Origin: an uncultured Alistipes sp.
GTDB lineage: Bacteria; Bacteroidota; Bacteroidia; Bacteroidales; Rikenellaceae
Reading direction: 5' to 3'
Length of the DNA: 53,617 nt
Assembly (NCBI GenBank): GCA_944322375.1
Contig: CALUOX010000004.1
Span: 1 to 53,617, forward strand
How positions within the stretch are numbered: position 1 is the first letter of the stretch; every line of letters starts with the position of its first letter. The position numbers and the translations under genes are program-made. Under the pieces are notes generated by a model. It ran no database searches. It was given only the letters and a program-made list of their open reading frames with translations, and was not told where the DNA came from. Shown here piece by piece: positions 47,365-53,617 of this stretch.

Positions 47365-48681
47365 ATGGCATATTTTCAGGTCGAAGGAGGTCGCCGTCTT
47401 CATGGCGAGATTACCCCGCAGGGGGCTAAAAACGAAGCATTGCAGATCCTGTGCGCGACATTGCTCACACCCGAACGGGTCGTGGTGCGGAATGTTCCGG
47501 AAATACTCGATGTCATGCAGCTCATCGAACTGCTGCGCGCGATGGGTGTCGAGGTCGAGCGGCTGGCAAAGGATGCCTATGCGTTTCGGGCCCGCGAGAT
47601 CGATCTCGGTTACCTGCGCACGGAGGATTACCGCCGTCGTTGTGCGCGGTTGCGCGGATCGGTGATGCTGATCGGGCCGCTGCTGGCCCGGTTCGGCGTG
47701 GGGTATGTTCCCAAGCCGGGCGGAGACAAGATCGGCCGGCGCCGGCTCGATACGCATTTCATCGGCTTCCGGAAGCTCGGCGCGAAGTTCGATTTCGATG
47801 CCGCCGAGGAGTTCTTCTCGGTCGATGGAAAGGATCTGCGGGGCTGCTACATGCTGCTCGACGAGGCGTCGGTCACGGGTACGGCCAACATCATCATGGC
47901 GGCCGTCATGGCCAAAGGTACGACGACGATCTACAATGCGGCGTGCGAGCCCTACATCCAGCAGCTGTGCCGGATGCTCAACCGCATGGGAGCGCGTATC
48001 TCGGGCATAGCGTCGAACCTGCTGACGATCGAGGGCGTGACGGAGCTCGGCGGTACGGAGCATACGCTGCTGCCCGACATGATCGAGGTGGGGTCGTTCA
48101 TCGGCATGGCGGCCATGACGCAGTCGGAACTGACGATCCGCAACGTTTCGTATCCCGATCTGGGGATTATTCCGGCGCAATTCGCGCGGATGGGGATCCG
48201 CTTCGAGCAGCGGGGTGACGACATCTACATACCGCAGCAGGATCACTACCGGATCGAGACCTTCATCGACGGTTCGATCATGACCATTGCCGATGCTCCC
48301 TGGCCGGGGCTGACGCCCGACCTGCTGTCGATTTTCCTGGTCGTGGCGACGCAGGCCAAGGGGGCGGTGCTGATCCACCAGAAGATGTTCGAAAGCCGCC
48401 TCTTCTTCGTTGACAAGCTCATCGACATGGGGGCGCAGGTGATCCTGTGCGATCCGCACCGGGCAACGGTCATCGGGCACGATCACCGCATTCGGCTGCG
48501 GGCCACGCGGATGACGTCGCCCGACATCCGTGCCGGTGTGGCGCTGCTCATTGCGGCGATGAGCGCCGAAGGGTGCAGCACGATCCAGAACATCGAGCAG
48601 ATCGATCGGGGGTATTGCGATATCGACGGCCGTCTCAATGCGTTGGGAGCCCGTATCACCCGGTATGAGGAGTGCAACTGA
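47365..48681 (+). CDS. murA: UDP-N-acetylglucosamine 1-carboxyvinyltransferase
   Basis: A 438-residue enzyme that transfers enolpyruvate to UDP-GlcNAc, the first committed step of peptidoglycan synthesis. Lys22-Asn23 are in QGAKNEAL. In the mobile loop PKPGGDKIGRRRLDTHF the Cys that fosfomycin alkylates (Cys115 in E. coli) is replaced by Asp121; the Asp variant is active in other bacteria and gives intrinsic fosfomycin resistance. The gene has its own promoter and a strong GGAGG site. The following exported-protein gene starts 21 nt later and is probably co-transcribed. Confidence 0.97.
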   Translation: MAYFQVEGGRRLHGEITPQGAKNEALQILCATLLTPERVVVRNVPEILDVMQLIELLRAMGVEVERLAKDAYAFRAREIDLGYLRTEDYRRRCARLRGSVMLIGPLLARFGVGYVPKPGGDKIGRRRLDTHFIGFRKLGAKFDFDAAEEFFSVDGKDLRGCYMLLDEASVTGTANIIMAAVMAKGTTTIYNAACEPYIQQLCRMLNRMGARISGIASNLLTIEGVTELGGTEHTLLPDMIEVGSFIGMAAMTQSELTIRNVSYPDLGIIPAQFARMGIRFEQRGDDIYIPQQDHYRIETFIDGSIMTIADAPWPGLTPDLLSIFLVVATQAKGAVLIHQKMFESRLFFVDKLIDMGAQVILCDPHRATVIGHDHRIRLRATRMTSPDIRAGVALLIAAMSAEGCSTIQNIEQIDRGYCDIDGRLNALGARITRYEECN

Positions 48682-48702
48682 ACCTTTTAAACCTGTTTGC
48701 AT

Positions 48703-49353
48703 ATGAGACCTTGGAAACTTTTCCTGACGACACTGTTTTGTGCGGCAGGAGTACAGGCAGTGGCGCAGTCGCCCGATTCGGTCATGCGTTGCCGGACGGA
48801 GGAATATATCGCCAAACACGTTGATGAATTGAAATTTGTCTCGGAAGAGGAGGGTTTCACCTGTGCGATCTTCTGGACTCCGTTGGCCGGTGCAGGGTTG
48901 AGTGAACTGGCCTATCGGGAGAACTATCCCTATCTCTTTGCCCGGGATCTGGAATTTCGTGTCGGTGAAAAGTACAGGACCGCCCGTCGGGCGCTCGGTT
49001 CGGCTATCGTTTGGTTTACGGTCGATTCCGTCGGCAGGCAGACAATCGACTCCTTGAGATTCAATGCCTATGAAGATCTCCGTCGGCCGGGTGTGATGAC
49101 CGTTTCCCAGAAAAGGTGCAGGGAGATTGAGCAGACGGTAAGGGAGTGCATGGATGCGCTGTCGGGTGCCTGGACTCCGATTCGAGACCTGACGGGACGA
49201 GGTTACACCTGTCATTGCGTTGTAGTCGTCGATGTGGGCGGTTCTCACGAACATTCGGCTTATGCGGTGTCAGCCAGCGTGGATCTGCGACCGGAATTTA
49301 TTCCGCAACTGATCGGAGAGGACGGTTATCACTTCCCGCAAAAGGTCCGGTAG
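48703..49353 (+). CDS. Unknown exported protein, frame continues past its TAG stop
   Basis: A 216-residue protein with a signal peptide (LFLTTLFCAAGVQAVAQS) and no family I recognise; AIVWFTVDSVGRQTIDSLRF has the strand pattern of TonB C-terminal-like domains, a weak hint only. ATG 48703 is preferred to an in-frame TTG six bases earlier. After the TAG at 49351-49353 the same frame stays open for 35 more codons to TAA (49459-49461), reading EYDARYEPYLRAGKLPGLD and a helical end EEALKAAGLM, which has natural protein composition. The gene is therefore either truncated by a nonsense change or read through. Confidence 0.75.
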   Translation: MRPWKLFLTTLFCAAGVQAVAQSPDSVMRCRTEEYIAKHVDELKFVSEEEGFTCAIFWTPLAGAGLSELAYRENYPYLFARDLEFRVGEKYRTARRALGSAIVWFTVDSVGRQTIDSLRFNAYEDLRRPGVMTVSQKRCREIEQTVRECMDALSGAWTPIRDLTGRGYTCHCVVVVDVGGSHEHSAYAVSASVDLRPEFIPQLIGEDGYHFPQKVR

Positions 49354-49461
49354 AGAAAGGAGTATGATGCACGGTATGAACCTTACTTGCGTGCCGGTAA
49401 ACTTCCGGGATTGGATGAGAAAAAGACGGAGGAGGCATTAAAGGCCGCGGGACTCATGTAA

Positions 49462-49684
49462 CTGTCATCGAGAATGACGGCGGGCCGGTCTTCGGCAAAT
49501 ACCGGTTATGCGGGAAGAAGGTATTTCCGTTTGTCGGGTTGCGTGGAATCCATCGTTGAAACTCCTTTTTACGGAAGAACGGGGGGGGAAGAAAAAATAA
49601 TGAAGATGGAGTTGTCGGGGCAAGTGGGAGACGCCCATAGCGTCCGGAATTCGCCCGGCAAACAGAAAACAAATCATACGGTCT
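49462..49684 (+). other. Spacer before tdk with G8 run
   Basis: A 223-bp gap with a G8 run at 49581-49588 followed by AAGAAAAAATAATGAAG. No clear promoter or hairpin found. Confidence 0.5.
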
Positions 49685-50257
49685 ATGTTTTTGGAAAATG
49701 CCAGCCAGAAGGGCTGGATCGAGGTAATCTGCGGATCGATGTTCTCCGGTAAAACCGAAGAGCTGATCCGGCGTCTGCGCCGTGCGCAGTTCGCCAATCT
49801 GCGTGTGGAGATCTTCAAACCCTGCGTCGATACGCGCTATTCGGATGAAGAGGTGGTGTCGCACGATGCCCATGCAATCCGTTCCACACCGGTCGATTCG
49901 GCGCAGAATATTCTGTTGATGACCTCCGATGTGGATGTTGTCGGCATCGACGAGGCGCAGTTCTTCGACGAGGGAATCGTCGATGTCTGCCGCATACTGG
50001 CCGACAGCGGCGTGCGGGTGATCGTTGCGGGACTCGACATGGATTATACGGGCAAACCGTTCGGTCCGATGCCGGCGTTGATGGCTACGGCCGAGTATGT
50101 CACGAAAGTACATGCCATCTGTGTGCGTTGCGGCAACCTGGCGCACCATTCGCATCGACTGACGGCCGATGAGAAACAGGTGATGCTGGGTGCGCAGGAC
50201 TCCTACGAGCCGATCTGCCGTCACTGCTTTGCCCAGCTGCGCGGCGAGAAAAAGTAA
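49685..50257 (+). CDS. tdk: Thymidine kinase (type II)
   Basis: A 190-residue salvage enzyme making dTMP from thymidine and ATP. P-loop [16 protein letters not shown], Walker [11 protein letters not shown], the lasso region with the Cys pair [12 protein letters not shown] and a second zinc pair ICRHC near the end are all present. The ATG at 49685 gives a 10-residue lead to the P-loop strand. It is followed by a good terminator and is convergent with the TPR-like gene. Confidence 0.96.
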   Translation: MFLENASQKGWIEVICGSMFSGKTEELIRRLRRAQFANLRVEIFKPCVDTRYSDEEVVSHDAHAIRSTPVDSAQNILLMTSDVDVVGIDEAQFFDEGIVDVCRILADSGVRVIVAGLDMDYTGKPFGPMPALMATAEYVTKVHAICVRCGNLAHHSHRLTADEKQVMLGAQDSYEPICRHCFAQLRGEKK

Positions 50258-50273
50258 TCCGACGACAGAAAGA

Positions 50274-50314
50274 GCGGTCCTCCATCCGACAGCAGGATGG
50301 AGGGCCGCCCTTTT
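50274..50314 (+). terminator. Intrinsic terminator of tdk
   Basis: A 14-bp stem (50274-50287 with 50295-50308, one G-T pair), 7-nt loop, then CCTTTT, starting 16 nt after the tdk stop. Confidence 0.85.
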
Positions 50315-50439
50315 ATCTCAATCTCGGCTCAACCCGTTCGGGAGTCTTCCTTTCGTTGCTTCGGCCGGAGGTGTCCCCGCTCTCTCCGCTCTTTTTGCGG
50401 GCCGAAAATTGTTTCCCCGCTGTGTGCCGGCCGGATCGG

Positions 50440-51138
50440 TCAATGCAGCGGCAGCGCCTTGAGTGCCGGGATGAAGTCGGGAAATGCCGTCCAAAGATTC
50501 TCGGTCTTGAGCCACAACTCGCGGGCCTGCGCCTCCTGTGAAGGGTGCTCGCTCTCGATGTCGTGGAGGTAGGTCTCGTCGGCCGGATGACTCTCGGCGA
50601 TGAACTCCCTGTAATAGGGCGCAAAATGACGTTGCAGGCGGATCGCTTCGCCAAGCGGCAGCGTGCCGTGGCGCCGGAACTCCGACCAAAGCGTCAGCAG
50701 CGGTTTCTCGGGGTATTTGTCCGAGACGTCGTTGATAACCTCGTCGAAGGCATCGTAGTCTCCGAGTGCCACGTAATCGAATGCCAGCAGCCAGGTTGCC
50801 TCTTCGTGATCCTCCGGATCGAGGTCGAGCAGCATCTCCAGCATGGCGGCCGAGAGTTCGAAATCATCGATCAGGAAGTGGTCGATGGCCGAGCGGTAGA
50901 GCAGATCGAGCGCCGCCCGCGTATTGGGGTGGTTCCATTCGAGAATGACCTCCTCGTCGTCGGGAATCAGCTCCGCAAGCCGTTGAAAGGCGTGGAATCG
51001 CAGATTGCAGGCTTCATTGACGTTCCCGCTTCGTTGAAGTTCGTCCGACCGGCGGAGCGTCTGAAGAAAATCGTATTCGCCCCGGCCCTCGATTTCAAAG
51101 GTCTGATCCGGCGTGGGTTTAAGCATTGTTTCTGCCAT
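50440..51138 (-). CDS. TPR-like helical protein of unknown function
   Basis: A 232-residue acidic, all-helical cytoplasmic protein with repeat-like pairs of helices resembling tetratricopeptide units (DFELSAAMLEMLLDLDPEDHEEATWLLAFDYVALGDYDAFDEVI). No signal peptide or membrane segment. Its start overlaps the cstA end by 20 nt, so it is probably translated from the cstA transcript, and a role linked to peptide or pyruvate uptake is possible but speculative. A pyrimidine-rich stretch follows its stop. Confidence 0.75.
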   Translation of the reverse strand: MAETMLKPTPDQTFEIEGRGEYDFLQTLRRSDELQRSGNVNEACNLRFHAFQRLAELIPDDEEVILEWNHPNTRAALDLLYRSAIDHFLIDDFELSAAMLEMLLDLDPEDHEEATWLLAFDYVALGDYDAFDEVINDVSDKYPEKPLLTLWSEFRRHGTLPLGEAIRLQRHFAPYYREFIAESHPADETYLHDIESEHPSQEAQARELWLKTENLWTAFPDFIPALKALPLH

Positions 51139-52546
51139 CTCGGCGGATTTTTATGAGAATGATACTGAAGATCAACAAGGTGATTGCCGCTGCCGCCGCA
51201 TAGGCCAATGTCCGGTTCTCCATACCGAAGAACTGGTCCGAGACGAAGACGAACGACGAGCAGATGAAGGTCATGAAGAGTGCGGGCAGCAGGGCTGCGA
51301 TCCTGTTCCGCCGTGTTTGAGCCAGCCATACGACGATCGTCCAGAGTACGATGGTGGCCAACGTCTGGTTCGTCCAGGCAAAGTAGCGCCATACGACGGT
51401 AAAATCGACCCGTGTAATGAGATATCCGACAAGGAAGAGCGGAATGGCGATGGCGAATCGTTTCCAGACGGTTCGTTGTTCGATGTGGAAGATATCGGCG
51501 ATGATCAGCCGCGCCGAACGGAATGCGGTATCACCGGAGGTGATGGGTGCGGCAACGACGCCCAGCAATGCAAGGATCCCGCCGACAACGCCCAACGTCG
51601 TATTTGAGATGATGTTTACGACCCATGCGGCACTGTTCCCGGTTTGTGCCAGTGCTTCGGCCAGTGCATGAGCGCCGCCGAAAAAGGCCATGGCGATGGC
51701 GGCCCAGATCAGCGCGATGATGCTTTCGGAGATCATGGCCCCGTAGAATACCGCGCGGCACTCCCTTTCGTTTCGTACGCAGCGGGCCATGAGCGGCGAT
51801 TGCGTGGCGTGGAATCCGGAGATGGCGCCGCAGGCAATGGTGATGAAGAGTGTGGGGATGACGGGGAGCTTGTGCGGGTCGAGCTGTGCGTTTGCAAAGG
51901 TCGTCATCTCGGGAATGCGATAGGGTCCGAAGAGCAGTACGCCGAGCAGGCACAGAGCCATGAGAATAAGGGCAATGCCGAAAACGGGATAGATCTTGCC
52001 GATGATCTTGTCGATGGGCAGGAGCGTGGCTATGAAATAATAGGCCAGGATGCCCCATACCCAAACCGGATGGGGAATCGACGGGAGCATTCCATAGAGA
52101 ATGTCTGCCGGGCTGAGGAGAAATACGGCGCCGACGAGAACGAGGAGCAGGACGGAGAAGATGCGCATGAACTGCCGCATGCCGTTGCCGAGATAGCGGC
52201 CCGTGACCTCGGGAATGCTGAGACCGTTGTTTCTGACAAGCATGACTCCGGACAGGAAGTCGTGCATGGCCCCCATGAAGATCCCGCCGAGGGTGATCCA
52301 GAGGAACGCTACGGGGCCGAAGGCTGCGCCGAGGATTGCTCCGAAGATCGGGCCCGTACCGGCGATGTTCAGGAGTTGGATCAGGAAGACTCTCCAGCGG
52401 GGCATCGGGACGTAATCGATTCCGTCATAGAGTTTTTCGGAGGGTACGGGATTTGCGGGATTTATTTCAGCGAGGCGTTCGAGCCGTCGTCCGTAGGTGA
52501 AGTAGGCGACGATCAGCGCGGCGAGACAAAGGAGAAAAGTGATCAT
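51119..52546 (-). CDS. cstA: Carbon starvation protein A family transporter
   Basis: A 475-residue inner-membrane protein with about 13 hydrophobic segments. CstA signatures are clear: LLNIAGTGPIFGAILGAAFGP, GGIFMGAMHDFLSGVMLVRN, and GAISGFHATQSPLMARCVRNE; ITSGDTAFRSARLIIAD is in the later half. It is shorter than E. coli CstA (about 700) because the C-terminal part is missing, as in many Bacteroidetes. Family members import peptides or pyruvate. It is divergent from tRNA-Thr across an A/T-rich gap of about 80 bp. Confidence 0.94.
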   Translation of the reverse strand: MITFLLCLAALIVAYFTYGRRLERLAEINPANPVPSEKLYDGIDYVPMPRWRVFLIQLLNIAGTGPIFGAILGAAFGPVAFLWITLGGIFMGAMHDFLSGVMLVRNNGLSIPEVTGRYLGNGMRQFMRIFSVLLLVLVGAVFLLSPADILYGMLPSIPHPVWVWGILAYYFIATLLPIDKIIGKIYPVFGIALILMALCLLGVLLFGPYRIPEMTTFANAQLDPHKLPVIPTLFITIACGAISGFHATQSPLMARCVRNERECRAVFYGAMISESIIALIWAAIAMAFFGGAHALAEALAQTGNSAAWVVNIISNTTLGVVGGILALLGVVAAPITSGDTAFRSARLIIADIFHIEQRTVWKRFAIAIPLFLVGYLITRVDFTVVWRYFAWTNQTLATIVLWTIVVWLAQTRRNRIAALLPALFMTFICSSFVFVSDQFFGMENRTLAYAAAAAITLLIFSIILIKIRRDGRNNA

Positions 52547-52593
52547 TTGCTGAAATTTTCTTGCGAAAATAGTGAAAAAATAATAAAAAGTAC

Positions 52594-52601
52594 TATCTTT
52601 G
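52594..52601 (+). promoter_or_regulatory. Promoter -7 element of tRNA-Thr
   Basis: TATCTTTG, an exact TAnnTTTG, lies 23 nt before the tRNA in an A/T-rich block. Confidence 0.6.
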
Positions 52602-52624
52602 CCCCCGAATTCAACGAAAGGATT

Positions 52625-52696
52625 GCCGAAATAGCTCAGCGGTAGAGCACTTCACTCGTAATGAAGGGGTCCCGAGTTCAAATCTCGGTTTCGGCT
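52625..52696 (+). tRNA. tRNA-Thr (anticodon CGT)
   Basis: A 72-nt cloverleaf: acceptor GCCGAAA pairs with TTTCGGC, D arm GCTC/GAGC, anticodon stem CTTCA/TGAAG with loop CTCGTAA (anticodon CGT reads ACG), T arm CCGAG/CTCGG with loop TTCAAAT. CCA is not encoded. Confidence 0.95.
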
Positions 52697-52716
52697 CAAA
52701 CCTGAAAAAGGTTGCA

Positions 52717-52747
52717 GGGGAGCGAGGTCGATCGCTCCTCTTTTTTT
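52717..52747 (+). terminator. Terminator of the tRNA transcript
   Basis: A 9-bp stem (52717-52725 with 52732-52740, one G-T pair), 6-nt loop, then T7 (52741-52747), 20 nt after the tRNA. Confidence 0.85.
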
Positions 52748-53092
52748 GTGGCATTCCGCCGCGGTCGGATGGGACTGGATGCGGGGCTGATTGACGTTCG
52801 GAAATGCGTCCGGGACCTTTATCCCTTGGGTTGAGGTTGCTGCATGGTGAGGATGCCGGTTGTTGCGGGAGGTTTGTTCATGAATTTTGCCTGACAATCG
52901 AGGAGCTTCGGTCTATTCCCTTTTGCGGAGCCGATATCCTGTCTGCAACGGAGCACCGAAGAGATGCTGCTTCGTATCTCCGGATTCTTCGATTCCCAGC
53001 AGGCTGAGACCTCTTCAGCGTTTGTGTTATCCCCTTTCGGGTTCACTTGGGTGCATCATCTGCAGCCTGTGTCGGTGGCTGTGGTGCGCTCT
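52748..53092. other. Intergenic region, possible remnant of the neighbouring pseudogene
   Basis: About 345 bp without a clear gene. On the minus strand a 75-codon frame (52819-53046) ends in FMNKPPATTGILTMQQPQPKG and could be a decayed distal part of the BACON pseudogene, but I cannot support that by homology. Confidence 0.4.
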
Positions 53093-53402
53093 TTACCCGT
53101 CGCGGGGTCCTGCTTGGTGCGGTTTGTTGCGGGCTTCGTCCATAGTGTCGGGCTGCACGGTGACGGTCACGCTTCCGGCTCCGGCCATGCCCTGCCTCGG
53201 GGTGAAGTGATACCACTGCACGGCGATCGGGATGACCTGTTCGGCGATCCAATCGGCGAACAGGTATCAAGTCGATCCGCCACGTTCCTCCTTCGGCCGA
53301 AAAGTCGCGTGAAGACTCATCCTCGGTGAGCGCGATCCGGTCGGCCTACGATGCCGACGGCTCGAAAGGGTCCGATTCCGAACAACCCATCAGCAGGAGC
53401 AT
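53093..53402 (-). pseudogene. Decayed BACON-domain lipoprotein
   Basis: From ATG 53402 the frame reads a short hydrophobic start with lipobox MLLLMGCSESDPFEPSAS, then a TAG (53346-53348). The same frame goes on with ITL-like strand residues RIALTEDESSRDFSAEGGTW, typical of a BACON domain opening. A frameshift at about 53280-53260 then moves to another frame reading FADWIAEQVIPIAVQWYHFT, PRQGMAGAGSVTVTVQPDTM and DEARN up to TAA (53093-53095), the usual BACON second half (W-x-x-x-P, GSVTVTV, N-x-EAR). One nonsense and at least one frameshift mean it is broken. The signal peptide is unusually short, so the 5' end may also be lost. Confidence 0.75.
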
Positions 53403-53456
53403 CACGATACTTCGTACTTCAAGCGACAATTGTCCCCTTCCCTTGTGTTTAAAAAG

Positions 53457-53509
53457 CGAGTTCCGCGAGTCGGGATGGCGCCCGAAGGCGTTCCCGGTCG
53501 CGGAACTCG
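53457..53509 (-). terminator. Terminator of the gene at the right edge
   Basis: Perfect 12-bp stem (53457-53468 with 53498-53509), 29-nt loop, followed on the minus strand by C then T5 (53455-53451). It starts 16 nt after the stop of the partial gene. Confidence 0.8.
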
Positions 53510-53524
53510 GTGTTGAGCGGATGG

Positions 53525-53617
53525 CTACTTTTTCTTGCCGGCCTTCTTGTCGGGAATGGGATAGGGCAGATTGGCCGCCTCGTCGCCCATCTGCTCCAGA
53601 TAGGCGTCATACATGTC
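53525..53617 (-). CDS. C-terminal 30 residues of an unknown protein (cut by window edge)
   Basis: Only the last 30 codons and the TAG stop are in the window. The tail reads YLEQMGDEAANLPYPIPDKK and ends in a Lys-rich AGKKK. The terminator directly behind it supports a real gene end. The family cannot be named from this fragment. Confidence 0.7.
   Translation of the reverse strand, partial: DMYDAYLEQMGDEAANLPYPIPDKKAGKKK

Noticed and set aside
49351-53348. Genome-wide recoding of TAG, suggested by two genes with in-frame TAG
   Set aside because: lacZ, DUF4924, nrdG, ftsQ and the right-edge gene end in TAG at the normal family length, and no suppressor tRNA is seen.

Overview
The window looks like a chromosomal segment of a high-GC gut Bacteroidales bacterium, most likely Alistipes or a close Rikenellaceae relative. 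Pointers are the F-ATPase operon order D-C-B-E-F-H-A-G with a signal peptide on subunit a, several TAnnTTTG promoter elements, a GldE-type CorC protein, a Bacteroidales DUF4924-like gene, a PiT transporter fused to a PhoU-like tail, and a MurA with Asp in place of the fosfomycin-target Cys. There is no phage, integrase, transposase, CRISPR array or rRNA. Nearly all genes are core housekeeping genes.

Left part (1-9.5 kb): the 3' two thirds of a GH2 beta-galactosidase, a 13-unit 21-bp tandem repeat, a long RelA/SpoT homologue with a degenerate hydrolase site (-), then hemolysin III, phosphate transporter and DUF4924 genes (+). 9.7-16.7 kb: the complete eight-gene ATP synthase operon (-). 16.9-20.2 kb: a cobalamin riboswitch, a long leader and nrdD-nrdG (class III ribonucleotide reductase and its activase), which suggests B12-dependent switching between RNR classes. 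20.5-29.8 kb (-): phosphopantetheinyl transferase, gldE, and a dcw fragment transcribed murG-murC-ftsQ-ftsA-ftsZ. 30.1-38.4 kb (-): comM/yifB, dnaB, comF, priA and two YitT paralogues. 38.4-47.2 kb (-): a radical SAM protein, a secreted nuclease lipoprotein, dtd, an RluA-type pseudouridine synthase, cdd, a SIMPL-domain protein, rlmD and an unknown lipoprotein. 47.3-50.3 kb (+): murA, an unknown exported protein whose reading frame continues past a TAG, and tdk. The right end has a TPR-like gene and cstA (-), tRNA-Thr(CGT) (+), a decayed BACON-domain lipoprotein pseudogene (-) and the last 30 codons of an unknown gene (-).

I did not find a convincing undescribed multi-gene system. The most unusual signals lie between genes: nine G8-G9 homopolymer tracts, all intergenic and almost all with G on the coding strand of the adjacent gene; purine-rich low-complexity tails after several stop codons; the 21-bp tandem repeat; and a 73-bp direct repeat. 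At gene level the points worth checking are the B12 riboswitch ahead of nrdDG, the hydrolase-site loss in the RSH protein, the coiled-coil insertion in FtsQ, MurA Cys-to-Asp, and two genes interrupted by in-frame TAG codons.
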